Origin: JBDRED01 sp043820025 [NCBI: Elusimicrobiota bacterium]
GTDB lineage: Bacteria > RUG730 > JBDRED01
Reading direction: 5' to 3'
NCBI GenBank assembly: GCA_043820025.1
Contig: JBDRED010000021.1
Location: 17,397 to 81,396, forward strand
DNA length: 64,000 bases
In this document: positions 17,274 through 24,674 of the stretch, piece by piece
Layout of the letters: each line of letters opens with the position of its first letter
Numbering within the stretch: position 1 is the stretch's first letter
Translations under genes and position numbers: made by a program
The notes under the pieces: generated by a model
What the model saw: the letters and a program-made list of their open reading frames with translations, nothing else
Told to the model about the DNA's origin: nothing
Databases searched by the model: none

Positions 17274-18251
17274 CTAACACCCTAATTCTTTTTTATAGTT
17301 ATTCAAGACCTCTACTACTTCTTCAACCTCAGTTGTAAAATAGCATTTTTTTCTAATATCAGCTGAGCCGGGCAGGCCTTTTGTAAGCCAGCCCACAAAT
17401 TTTCTAGACTCTAAAAGGCCTTTCGCGCCGCCAAAATATTCTACTAAAGAATGCACGAAATATATAGCGTAATCTAATCTTTCCAAAGCGCTTTTCTCTG
17501 TATAAAAACCTTTTGTGTAAAAATCAATTATCTGCTCGAAAATCCAGGGGTTAGAATATGCGGCCCTGCCTATCATAATACCATCGCAGCCTGTTTCATT
17601 AAACATTTTTTGAGCGTCATACACAGTAAACACATTGCCATTTCCAATTACCGGAATACTCAGTGAATTTTTTAATTTTCCAATAATTGACCAGTCAAAA
17701 TGCGGCCCGAATCTTTGTGATTTAGTTCTTGCATGAATCGTAACCATTTTTGCGCCCTCACCCTCCGCAATTTTGCCAACTTCAACAGCGTTTATTGTTC
17801 TTTCGTCCCAGCCTGCCCTGATTTTTACAGTAACCGGCGCCTTCACTCTCTGCGCAACCTTATTAACTATTTTTTTTATAAGGCCGGGCTTTTGCATAAG
17901 CGCAGCGCCGCTTCCGCCGTTTACCACCTTTGAAGAGGGACATCCCATATTTAAGTCAATAATATCAGCGCCCATTTCCTCAGCTATTGCAGCGGCTTCT
18001 TGAAACACCTCAGGATCATTGCCAAAAAGCTGAACGCTTACAGGCCGTTCATTATCGTGAATATCAATCATACTGCGCGTTTTTTCACTCTCATGCGCAA
18101 GCGCATAACTTGAAATCATTTCAGTATACACAAGCGCAGAGCCAAACCGCTTAATCGCAAGCCTAAAAGGCTGAATAGATATTCCTGCCAGCGGCGCCAG
18201 CATTAAATTATTCTTTATTTGTATATTTCCAATTTTCATTGATTTTAACAT
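17274..18251 (-). CDS. dusB: tRNA-dihydrouridine synthase (DusB type)
   Basis: 325 residues in a TIM barrel with the Dus pattern: LAPLAGISIQPFRLAIKRFG, VQLFGNDPEVFQEAA, IDLNMGCPSSKVVNGGSGAA (catalytic Cys in NMGCP), VTVKIRAGWDE, VTIHARTKSQRF and GIMIGRAAYSNPWIF (FMN-binding). It uses FMN and NADPH to reduce uridine in tRNA D-loops. The gene lies 61 bases downstream of a tRNA-Phe gene on the same strand. DusB is the usual member when one enzyme is present. Confidence 0.93.
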   Translation of the reverse strand: MLKSMKIGNIQIKNNLMLAPLAGISIQPFRLAIKRFGSALVYTEMISSYALAHESEKTRSMIDIHDNERPVSVQLFGNDPEVFQEAAAIAEEMGADIIDLNMGCPSSKVVNGGSGAALMQKPGLIKKIVNKVAQRVKAPVTVKIRAGWDERTINAVEVGKIAEGEGAKMVTIHARTKSQRFGPHFDWSIIGKLKNSLSIPVIGNGNVFTVYDAQKMFNETGCDGIMIGRAAYSNPWIFEQIIDFYTKGFYTEKSALERLDYAIYFVHSLVEYFGGAKGLLESRKFVGWLTKGLPGSADIRKKCYFTTEVEEVVEVLNNYKKELGC

Positions 18252-18312
18252 TTTCAGCGCCTAAAAAAATACCATGACTAACTGTCATGGTAATATTAAA
18301 TTGATTATAAAA

Positions 18313-18386
18313 TGCCAGGACCCAGAATTGAACTGGGGACGCAGGGTTTTTCAGACCCTCGCTCTACCAACTGAGCTATCCCGGCA
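18313..18386 (-). tRNA. tRNA-Phe (GAA anticodon)
   Basis: 74 bases fold as a full cloverleaf on the minus strand. The acceptor arms TGCCGGG and CCTGGCA pair with one G-U. The D-arm is GCTC...GAGC. The anticodon stem AGGGT/ACCCT encloses the loop CTGAAAA with anticodon GAA. The T-arm contains GTTCAATTC. CCA is not encoded, so the CCA-adding enzyme at 54066-55526 must finish it. It sits between a YtxH gene and dusB. Confidence 0.97.
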
Positions 18387-18397
18387 TTTATATTTTT

Positions 18398-18670
18398 CTA
18401 CTTCTTTTCTTTATTATAGGCTTTTTTTCCTGCTTCAAGAACAGAGGTTAATTTCTCTTTTTCTTCGTTTACTATTTCTTTTCCGTCTTCATAAATCTTA
18501 CGCGCTTTCATAGCAGTGTTTATTCCTTTTTCCTGCAGCTCATCAACAAGTTTTAAAACTGCGGAACGTGTTTCTTTCCCGGGCCTTGGAGCAAATAAAA
18601 TTCCAAGAGTCGCGCCGATCATACCGCCTAAAATAAACGCAAGTAACGAACTTTCTGAATTTTCTGCCAT
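18398..18670 (-). CDS. YtxH domain protein
   Basis: 90 residues. One transmembrane helix (LAFILGGMIGATLGILFAP) followed by the RPGKETR motif and an amphipathic, charged C-terminal helix, which is the YtxH (gas-vesicle-like) pattern. Its function is unknown; family members are tied to envelope stress. It has an AAAGGAGG site and follows the DUF948-like gene by two bases. It is the last gene of a three-gene operon ending at the tRNA-Phe gene. Confidence 0.85.
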   Translation of the reverse strand: MAENSESSLLAFILGGMIGATLGILFAPRPGKETRSAVLKLVDELQEKGINTAMKARKIYEDGKEIVNEEKEKLTSVLEAGKKAYNKEKK

Positions 18671-18672
18671 AG

Positions 18673-18990
18673 TTATGCCTCCTTTGAGGTTTTTTTCTTT
18701 CTGAATTTCTGGATCGCTCCAAAAACCTTTCCTAACGCGACAAGCACGCTTATTATCTTAATACTGCCTTGAGAAAGAAAATCCATTGCGCCTATAGATT
18801 TATCCGCAAGCGATGCGACATTATCAACGGTTGAACCAATTTTTTTTACATGTTCATTTGTTTCATGTAATAATATTTCTAATTCAGAGGAAGCCTTTGC
18901 AACTTTTATAAGAGCAATAATTAGATACACAACAGCCGCGCTGATCGCGCAAGTCACAACAATCAGACATACAATAAAGATAGTATTCAT
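18673..18990 (-). CDS. Small membrane protein with DUF948-like pattern
   Basis: 105 residues. An N-terminal transmembrane segment (IVCLIVVTCAISAAVVYLII) is followed by a long amphipathic helix (ALIKVAKASSELEILLHETNEHVKK with T/S-rich heptads) and a basic end (KFRKKKTSKEA), which is the DUF948 pattern. DUF948 and YtxH proteins are regular neighbours. The ATG overlaps the preceding gene's stop (ATGA). No function is known. Confidence 0.75.
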   Translation of the reverse strand: MNTIFIVCLIVVTCAISAAVVYLIIALIKVAKASSELEILLHETNEHVKKIGSTVDNVASLADKSIGAMDFLSQGSIKIISVLVALGKVFGAIQKFRKKKTSKEA

Positions 18991-19331
18991 TTGCCCCCCC
19001 TAGTTTTACTCCAGGATTCATAATACTTCTCATACCACTCTGACGCGGCTTTTTTTAATCCAATATCATGATGTAACTTTTCAGATTCTATCCATTTGTG
19101 CTTATAAATATTCTCCATCACCTCTTGCGCTTCCGCTTCATCTAATGCAATACCAATAAGATCTTTTATCTTTTTGGAATACACATGCTTATCCGCAGAA
19201 ACCACAAGAAACTTGTAAACGTCATTTTTTGCTTCATAACCATCTCCAACTACATCCATTACAGCATAACCCAGTTTACGAAGCCCTTCAAGATCCACAG
19301 AAAATTTGTCTTTATGCTTATTTTTATCCAT
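18987..19331 (-). CDS. Hypothetical cytoplasmic protein
   Basis: 114 residues, not recognised. It is rich in charged residues, with no signal or membrane segment. It has a probable helical body (EAEAQEVMENIYKHKWIES). The ATG at 19331 has GGGAG six bases upstream; another ATG six bases earlier is too close to that site. It starts the small operon with the DUF948-like and YtxH genes. Confidence 0.6.
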   Translation of the reverse strand: MDKNKHKDKFSVDLEGLRKLGYAVMDVVGDGYEAKNDVYKFLVVSADKHVYSKKIKDLIGIALDEAEAQEVMENIYKHKWIESEKLHHDIGLKKAASEWYEKYYESWSKTRGGK

Positions 19332-19410
19332 TATCATCTCCCTAAAAAATGTAGCTAACGAGAAGAATCTTACAAAAGATAGTCATCTTTGTCAATATTA
19401 TAGATCAAAT

Positions 19411-19467
19411 TGTCAACGCAAAATAAAAATGTCCTGTTTTGTGCAAAATAATAATGTCCTATTTCGC
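19411..19467. repeat. Probable relic of an insertion-sequence end (two 25-bp tandem units)
   Basis: Two near-identical units, 19418-19442 and 19443-19467 (GCAAAATAAAAATGTCCTGT and GCAAAATAATAATGTCCTAT). The same arrangement, TGTC followed by two units of GCAAARTRATAATGTT type, lies at 63861-63916 in front of a transposase start. This suggests a solo end left by a related element. No transposase fragment remains beside it. Confidence 0.5.
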
Positions 19468-19564
19468 TATTGAATTTATAATAGCTTTATAGTCTCTAAT
19501 TTCTTCTTCTTTTTTTATCTTATTATTCATTTTATTTCCCAAATCATTAGTTTATGAAATTAAT

Positions 19565-20245
19565 TTAAATTTCATCCAAAGAAACACAGTCTAAATTTGA
19601 TTTAAAGTAATTAACCGCAAGTTTTCCCGTACAATGCAAAGGCGTAAAATATTTAACATTCATTTTTTTTAGTTTATCTATAACATTTAATATTTCTTGC
19701 GCCTGCGAACCTTTAAGATGGAATCCGCCAATAACGGCATATATATCGCCGGCAAATTGTTGTTTTGCTTTTTCTATTATTTCCACTATACCGGGATGCG
19801 CGCAGCCAGTGATTAAAATTAATCCTTTTTCAGATTTAATACAAAGAGACTGTTCGTATAATATCCCGTCTTTTGACAATTCGCCTAGAGTAAATATGTT
19901 TCTTATTATACAGCGCGCTGTGTCTATTTCTTGAAGTATTACGCCATAAGATTTTATTTTTTCTTTTATAGCATTATCAGTATCCAGACATACATAAACT
20001 GTAACATTTTTATTAAAAGCCAATATATCCCATAAACCGGACATATGATCCCAATGATCATGCGATATAATGATGTGTTTTATCCGCGAAATATCAACGT
20101 TCAGTTTTTTGATATTTTTCAAAAAAACCCGCGGTTTGCCGAATGTATCAAACAACACATCATCGTCTATTAAAAAGGCTAATCCCCAATTTTTTACAAA
20201 CCTGTCCCATTTCGTAGACCCGCATGCTATAAGTTTTATGTTCAC
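19565..20245 (-). CDS. MBL-fold metallo-hydrolase
   Basis: 226 residues. It has the metallo-beta-lactamase motif HIIISHDHWDHMSGL (H-x-H-x-D-H), GCAHPGIVEII, and a later His pair (GGFHLKG, LHCTG), the type seen in archaeal and anaerobe proteins related to the MptE/dihydropterin ribofuranosylaminobenzene-phosphate synthase family. Substrate is unknown. Starts at GTG (20245) with GGAG TTGAC. It is the last gene of the Fur-linked operon and follows mrp by 50 bases, which suggests a metal-cofactor or redox role. Confidence 0.85.
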   Translation of the reverse strand: MNIKLIACGSTKWDRFVKNWGLAFLIDDDVLFDTFGKPRVFLKNIKKLNVDISRIKHIIISHDHWDHMSGLWDILAFNKNVTVYVCLDTDNAIKEKIKSYGVILQEIDTARCIIRNIFTLGELSKDGILYEQSLCIKSEKGLILITGCAHPGIVEIIEKAKQQFAGDIYAVIGGFHLKGSQAQEILNVIDKLKKMNVKYFTPLHCTGKLAVNYFKSNLDCVSLDEI

Positions 20246-20295
20246 GTCAACTCCAAAAATTAGTTTTAAGCTCTATTCTATTTAAGTAAGTTTTA

Positions 20296-21132
20296 TTAAC
20301 TTAACGCTTGAACCTTTGCGCTTATAATTCTATTTACTATTTCCAAAAACGCTTTTTTTGACTCTGTATGTTTTTCAAATAACACAAACGGTTTTCCTGT
20401 ATCGCCTGAATGAACAATTTCTATCTCAAAAGGTATTTTTCCAAGGAAAGGCACGTGCAAATCATGCGCAGCCTTTTCTCCGCCGCCTTCTTTGAAAATA
20501 GCTGTTTTTTCTCCGCAATGCGGACATACAAACCCGCTCATATTTTCAATCACTCCTGCAACCGGTATGCCCAGTTTTTTCGCAAACAATACGCTTTTTC
20601 GTGAATCAAGTATTGCAACATCCTGAGGAGTAGTCACAATAACAACTCCTGCAGCATTTGGTATGAGCTGGCATACGCTCAATGTCTCATCGCCGGTACC
20701 CGGAGGACAATCGATAATCAAATAATCCAATTCTCCCCAATTAACCTCTGTCAAAAATTGTTTTATAACATTTCCTTTAATCGGCCCTCTCCAAATAATA
20801 GGATCATCGGGATGCACGCCCATTAAGGCTAAGCTCATTGCTTTTAAATGCGGGGTAACCTCAATAGTATCTATTCCAAACTCAGATTGAACGACGCAAT
20901 CTTTTTCAATACCGAGCATTTTTGCAATATTCGGTCCATGTATATCAACATCCAAGATACCAACTTTATTATTTTGAAGAGAAAGCGCGTATGCAAGATT
21001 AACAGCAACAGATGTTTTTCCAACTCCGCCTTTTCCGCTCATAACAATAAAGACATTCTTTATTTTTGACATTTTAAATTTCAATAGCATTTCTTTATCT
21101 TGTGTTTGATCTTGACTGCAACCTGTATTCAT
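20296..21132 (-). CDS. Mrp/NBP35 family P-loop ATPase, iron-sulfur carrier
   Basis: 278 residues. It carries the deviant Walker A MSGKGGVGKTSVAVNLAYA, the Mrp signature DVDIHGPNIAKMLG, DYLIIDCPPGTGDETLS and a C-x2-C near the C-terminus (VCPHCGEKT) that binds a bridging Fe-S cluster in dimers. Mrp proteins carry and transfer Fe-S clusters. The N-terminal tail has one Cys. ATG at 21132 has AAGGAG. Part of the Fur-linked metal operon. Confidence 0.93.
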   Translation of the reverse strand: MNTGCSQDQTQDKEMLLKFKMSKIKNVFIVMSGKGGVGKTSVAVNLAYALSLQNNKVGILDVDIHGPNIAKMLGIEKDCVVQSEFGIDTIEVTPHLKAMSLALMGVHPDDPIIWRGPIKGNVIKQFLTEVNWGELDYLIIDCPPGTGDETLSVCQLIPNAAGVVIVTTPQDVAILDSRKSVLFAKKLGIPVAGVIENMSGFVCPHCGEKTAIFKEGGGEKAAHDLHVPFLGKIPFEIEIVHSGDTGKPFVLFEKHTESKKAFLEIVNRIISAKVQALS

Positions 21133-21222
21133 AAAATTCTCCTTGTTAAGATTTTAAAAGATAATCCGCAATCTCTCTATTAAATGTATTCACGGAAAAC
21201 ATAGAACAATGCAGATGATTTT

Positions 21223-22083
21223 CTAGCAGATTTTACAAATAATTTTATCCCAAATATTTCTTATTTCCTGCGAAACCTTCCCGTCTGTATATTCTACAAG
21301 AGGCATACACACCACAATTGATTTACTTACAACGCTGTCAAATGATATTAGTCCTAAAATTTCTATGTTATTTTCAGCGCATAATGATTTGACTTTCTCG
21401 CAATTCTCCAAATTCAAATCAAATTTGTTTATAACGACCTTTGTAGTAATTTTGAAATGTTTTGCGAGTTCCATTACCCTTTGCATATCGTGAATACCCG
21501 AAACAGTCGGTTCAGTGATAATCACAGCCAAATCGATTCCCGCAAGCGATGCCATAACCGGACAGCCAATACCCGGAGGCCCGTCAATAATCACATAATC
21601 CGCTTTTTTTGCTTCTGCCAATTTTTTTGCTTCGTCACGAATTTTTGCAACGAGCTTGCCCGAATTTTCCTCTGCAATCCCAAGTTTTGCATGCACAAAA
21701 TCTCCATACTTGGTTTCTGAAATAAACCATTCGCCCGATATATTATCGCTCATTTTTATTGCGTCAACCGGACATATAATGGAGCAAAAACCACAGCCTT
21801 CACAGGAAATAGGGTCTAAATTAAAATTATCGTCAAACGCCTCAAATCTGCAGACAGTCTTGCATTGTCCGCATTTAATACATAAACTCTCATCAATAAC
21901 CGCTGATTTACCGCCAACAAACTTATTTCGCTCTAGAATTTTTGGTTTCAGTAAAATATATAAGTCTGCGGCGTCTACATCGCAGTCAACCATAATCTTA
22001 TTCTTTGCCAATACAGCAAAGGAAGCAGTAAGAACTGTCTTACCTGTTCCTCCTTTTCCGCTAATAACCAATATTTGTTTCAT
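21223..22083 (-). CDS. MinD-superfamily ATPase with inserted 2[4Fe-4S] ferredoxin domain (second copy)
   Basis: 286 residues. The P-loop ISGKGGTGKTVLTAS lies at residues 7-21. Two clusters of four Cys follow at about 65-110 (CIKCGQCKTVC and CEGCGFCSIICP). DYVIIDGPPGIGCPV is the switch region. This fusion of a ParA/MinD ATPase with a ferredoxin appears in anaerobes in pairs; its role is unknown, with electron transfer to a metal cofactor or NifX-like protein suggested. It is a paralogue of the next gene. The ATG overlaps a 14-codon mini-ORF (22083-22127). Confidence 0.9.
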   Translation of the reverse strand: MKQILVISGKGGTGKTVLTASFAVLAKNKIMVDCDVDAADLYILLKPKILERNKFVGGKSAVIDESLCIKCGQCKTVCRFEAFDDNFNLDPISCEGCGFCSIICPVDAIKMSDNISGEWFISETKYGDFVHAKLGIAEENSGKLVAKIRDEAKKLAEAKKADYVIIDGPPGIGCPVMASLAGIDLAVIITEPTVSGIHDMQRVMELAKHFKITTKVVINKFDLNLENCEKVKSLCAENNIEILGLISFDSVVSKSIVVCMPLVEYTDGKVSQEIRNIWDKIICKIC

Positions 22084-22127
22084 TAGATCTTACCTCTGCC
22101 GCATACAAAAACGTCTACCTTTGTCAT
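22083..22127 (-). CDS. 14-codon mini-ORF bridging two MinD-type genes (low confidence)
   Basis: ATG at 22127 overlaps the stop of the upstream gene (ATGA) and its TAA at 22083-22085 overlaps the ATG of the downstream gene by one base. A strong AGGAGG lies in front of it, encoded by the SRRF codons of the upstream gene. The peptide is MTKVDVFVCGRGKI. It may be a translational coupler rather than a peptide with its own function, or a remnant of a lost gene. Confidence 0.3.
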   Translation of the reverse strand: MTKVDVFVCGRGKI

Positions 22128-22990
22128 ACAAACCTCCTGGAAATTTCATTAAATAATTCTTGGAAATCTTTTTTATATTCCGGCAATGCCTGAAGAATAG
22201 AAATACCTTTTGAATATGCATAAGCTATTTTTTTATCAAATGGAATTTTCATTAGAACATCAATATTTTCATTTTTACAATATTTTTCTGTTTTCATATC
22301 GCCTATATCTGACCGATTTATCACTACGCCAAATGGTATTTTTAATTTTCTTATAACTTCTACAGCCAGCATTAAATCATTAAGGCCAAACGGCGTAGGC
22401 TCTGTGACTAAAACGCAAAAGCCGCTTTCTTTAACTGCCGCAATAACAGGGCATGAAGTCCCGGGAGGCGCGTCTATAATCACTGTCCGGCGAGGATTAA
22501 TAAATCTCTTAACCTGCTTTATAAGCGCCGGAGACATTATCTCGCCAATTGACAATCTTCCTGATACAAACTTTATTCCATCCCTATTGCCAATTTCTAT
22601 GCTCCCGATTTTTTTCCCAATTTCTTTTATAGCTTTTTTGGGGCAAATATACGCGCATGCGCCACAGCTATGACAAAGATGCGGAAAGGTTAATACATTG
22701 CCTTTTTTATCATTATTTCCCGGTATAACAGCTATCGCATTGTATGCGCATACTGTTCTGCATTTGCCGCAATAATTACATAATGTTTCATCAATATACG
22801 GCGCAAGAACTACCGCATCAATCTTCTCGTCAATTATAGGCTTTAAAAATAAATGCGCATTTGGTTCTTCAACATCACAATCAAGAAACCAGGCGTTATT
22901 TAAAGCTAATGCGAGATTTACAGCTATTGTTGTTTTACCTGTTCCGCCTTTCCCGCTTGCGATTGATATAATACGGTTATTTATGTCCAT
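22124..22990 (-). CDS. MinD-superfamily ATPase with inserted 2[4Fe-4S] ferredoxin domain (first copy)
   Basis: 288 residues. The P-loop IASGKGGTGKTTIAVNLALAL lies near the N-terminus. Two four-Cys motifs are CNYCGKCRTVC and CHSCGACAYICP, and TVIIDAPPGTSCPV follows. It is a paralogue of the following gene; the pair is a recurring arrangement in anaerobes and probably forms a hetero- or homodimer that couples ATP hydrolysis to electron or cluster transfer. Substrate unknown. The gap from the NifX-like genes is 33 bases. Confidence 0.9.
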   Translation of the reverse strand: MDINNRIISIASGKGGTGKTTIAVNLALALNNAWFLDCDVEEPNAHLFLKPIIDEKIDAVVLAPYIDETLCNYCGKCRTVCAYNAIAVIPGNNDKKGNVLTFPHLCHSCGACAYICPKKAIKEIGKKIGSIEIGNRDGIKFVSGRLSIGEIMSPALIKQVKRFINPRRTVIIDAPPGTSCPVIAAVKESGFCVLVTEPTPFGLNDLMLAVEVIRKLKIPFGVVINRSDIGDMKTEKYCKNENIDVLMKIPFDKKIAYAYSKGISILQALPEYKKDFQELFNEISRRFV

Positions 22991-23022
22991 GCTATTAACA
23001 CTTCCTGTTTATCGTCATATCC

Positions 23023-23355
23023 TTAATTCATTTTTTCAAGTTTGCCTGTTTTGTACTGTTCAATTACATTTTTTATACCGCCGCCATTTGATAAATATAT
23101 TTCTATGCCGGCTGTCTTGAGAGTATTATATGCATTCTGTCCAACCTTACCTGTTAGTACGGCCTTTACGCCGCTTGAAATAACCGACTGAGCAGATTGT
23201 ATTCCGGCTCCGCCTGTAAGATTTACATTAGTATTTTCTACTGCCTTAAATTCGTTTGTATCAGTATCAAAAATTATAAAATACGCGCACCGTCCAAATC
23301 TCATATCAAGATTTGATTCTAATGTTTTCCCTTCGGATGTAATACATATCTTCAT
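23023..23355 (-). CDS. NifX/NifB-like small cofactor-binding protein (first of pair)
   Basis: 110 residues in the dinitrogenase iron-molybdenum cofactor fold: DMRFGRCAYFIIFDTD, GAGIQSAQSVISSGVKAVLTGKVG, TAGIEIYLS. These proteins bind Fe-S or metal-cofactor clusters; relatives in methanogens and anaerobes work outside nitrogen fixation. No nitrogenase genes are in the window, so a nitrogenase role is unlikely. ATG with AAGGAG. Confidence 0.85.
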   Translation of the reverse strand: MKICITSEGKTLESNLDMRFGRCAYFIIFDTDTNEFKAVENTNVNLTGGAGIQSAQSVISSGVKAVLTGKVGQNAYNTLKTAGIEIYLSNGGGIKNVIEQYKTGKLEKMN

Positions 23356-23370
23356 TATGATTCTCCTTTT

Positions 23371-23733
23371 TTATTGGCATTCGCCATGTTCTTTACATCC
23401 TTCTATGCCTTTAAGGCTGTTTTTTAGAAGTAATTCAATGCCGTCTTTTGCAGAGCCGCTATATCCAAATATTTCTATGTTTGCCATTGCAAATTTTTGC
23501 TGCGCGCCCATGCCCATACCGCCTGCAATAACATGCGTTATGTTATGTTTTAATATCTCATCAACCGCGACACATCCTCCGCCTCCATGCGCGGCAGTAT
23601 TTGGAACAACCTTATTATTTTTTATTTTGCCGTCTTCAATATCTACAATTAAAAAATATTTACACTGTCCAAAATGCTGAGATACTTCGCTCAACAATCC
23701 TTGTTCATCGTCCAACGTTATTCCTATTCTCAT
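23371..23733 (-). CDS. NifX/NifB-like small cofactor-binding protein (second of pair)
   Basis: 120 residues, same fold: SQHFGQCKYFLIVDIEDG, HVIAGGMGMGAQQKFAMANI and a Gly/His/Cys loop (HGGGGCVAVDEI). It ends EGCKEHGECQ, a Cys/His tail that may help bind metal. It differs from its neighbour and resembles NifB C-terminal-like proteins. It follows the DUF5320 gene by three bases and precedes the first NifX-like gene by 15. Confidence 0.85.
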   Translation of the reverse strand: MRIGITLDDEQGLLSEVSQHFGQCKYFLIVDIEDGKIKNNKVVPNTAAHGGGGCVAVDEILKHNITHVIAGGMGMGAQQKFAMANIEIFGYSGSAKDGIELLLKNSLKGIEGCKEHGECQ

Positions 23734-23736
23734 AAA

Positions 23737-24024
23737 TTAGCTCTCCTTTTTTTTTAAAGAATTTATAGTTTGGTTGAGATTATCTAATTCTTGTTTTAGA
23801 TATTCAGCGCGCGCAGTTAACGAATCTATATTATTATTTTGTTCGTTGTAACTTCGATTTCTAAAACTTCTATTCAATCCTCTGCCACAGCCTCTTCCAA
23901 AACAAAACAATTTTTCGGTAAAAGACTGCTTATTCTTTTCATCAACAATGCTCACGCAATTCCCCATTCCTTTTCCTGTCATTCGGCCTAATCCATTTGG
24001 GCCCGTTCCATCTAATCTCGGCAT
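23737..24024 (-). CDS. DUF5320-like protein
   Basis: 95 residues. The glycine- and Met-rich start PRLDGTGPNGLGRMTGKGMGNC and a C-terminal coiled coil (LTARAEYLKQELDNLNQTINSL) are the usual features of DUF5320 proteins, which accompany NifX/MinD clusters. Function unknown. First gene of the operon, ATG with a strong AAGGAGG site and an 18-bp Fur-like site 22 bases upstream. Confidence 0.8.
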   Translation of the reverse strand: MPRLDGTGPNGLGRMTGKGMGNCVSIVDEKNKQSFTEKLFCFGRGCGRGLNRSFRNRSYNEQNNNIDSLTARAEYLKQELDNLNQTINSLKKKES

Positions 24025-24045
24025 AATTTATACCTCCTTTTATAA

Positions 24046-24063
24046 TAATGGAAACCATTTTCA
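24046..24063. promoter_or_regulatory. Fur-family operator, site 1 (in front of the metal operon)
   Basis: TAATGGAAACCATTTTCA. On the minus strand it reads TGAAAATGGTTTCCATTA. It differs at one base from site 2 (24555-24572). The minus-strand form has TGAAAA-N3-TTTTCA dyad symmetry with one mismatch. It lies 22 bases from the DUF5320 start codon, a position fit for repression. Assignment to the Fur-family protein next door is inference from adjacency and duplication of the site. Confidence 0.6.
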
Positions 24064-24083
24064 GTTTATAGGCAAAAAATATA

Positions 24084-24542
24084 TTACCTATTCCTGCATT
24101 CTGAACAAACTCCGGAAAACTGTATCAAATGATTTTTAATTTCAAACTTATATTTCTTAGATAATCCTTTTTCTGTTTTTGTCAATAGTTCTACTTCTTC
24201 GTCGATAAAATCCTTATAATCAATAATCCGTTTGCATTCTGTGCAGACTAAATGATGATGGTGATTTTTTCCATCTGCTGCATCAACTATTTCATACCGC
24301 GCTCTTCCATCCCCAAAATCAAATTTTTGCAGCATACCCATATTAGCCAATACATCTAATGTTCTATATACTGTTGTTAATCCTATAGATGAATATTTTT
24401 TATGTACTTTTAAATATATTTCTTCAGCGCTTAAATGACCTTTGGTATTAGTCAGAACATCTAAGATTGCTTCTCTTCCTATAGTTATTCTATAACCGCA
24501 TCCTCGAAATTTGCCGTGCCATTCATCTTTTCTACAAGACAT
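24084..24542 (-). CDS. Fur/PerR family transcriptional regulator
   Basis: 152 residues. Winged-helix domain with RITIGREAILDVLTNTKGHLSA and SIGLTTVYRTLDVLANMGML. Metal-binding domain has HHHHLVCTECKRI with two Cys, and a second Cys pair (CSECRNR), the structural Zn site of Fur. The fused His cluster is typical of Fur/Zur/PerR, and the exact metal cannot be told. It sits directly upstream of the metal operon and has a self site with promoter; likely autoregulated. ATG has TAAGGAG. Confidence 0.88.
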   Translation of the reverse strand: MSCRKDEWHGKFRGCGYRITIGREAILDVLTNTKGHLSAEEIYLKVHKKYSSIGLTTVYRTLDVLANMGMLQKFDFGDGRARYEIVDAADGKNHHHHLVCTECKRIIDYKDFIDEEVELLTKTEKGLSKKYKFEIKNHLIQFSGVCSECRNR

Positions 24543-24554
24543 TTTATATCTCCT

Positions 24555-24572
24555 TAATGAAAACCATTTTCA
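24555..24572. promoter_or_regulatory. Fur-family operator, site 2 (autoregulation)
   Basis: TAATGAAAACCATTTTCA, minus-strand TGAAAATGGTTTTCATTA with perfect TGAAAA-N3-TTTTCA symmetry. It lies immediately downstream of the regulator's -10 box and 13 bases before its start codon. The near-identical site 1 lies before the downstream operon. Confidence 0.65.
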
Positions 24573-24574
24573 AT

Positions 24575-24603
24575 AAGATACATTAATAAACTTTTTATGT
24601 CAA
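24575..24603 (-). promoter_or_regulatory. Promoter of the Fur-family regulator
   Basis: On the minus strand, TTGACA (24598-24603) and TATCTT (24575-24580) with 17 bases between. It starts transcription just ahead of the operator at 24555-24572. Confidence 0.55.
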
Positions 24604-24674
24604 TAGTAATATTGTAGATACTCTTTGGAAGTTTTAAAGGTTTAATGAGTAATTATAGATTGCGCCATATGCAC

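Noticed and set aside
19459-19530. Minus-strand ORF of 23 codons (MNNKIKKEEEIRDYKAIINS start) ending in the IS relic
   Set aside because: Weak start site, low-complexity Lys/Glu residues, no known match. It may be a remnant of a gene cut by the element, but there is nothing to support it as a real gene.
21140-21201. Short minus-strand ORF MFSVNTFNREIADYLLKS between mrp and a MinD gene
   Set aside because: 18 codons with no Shine-Dalgarno. Too short to separate from chance.
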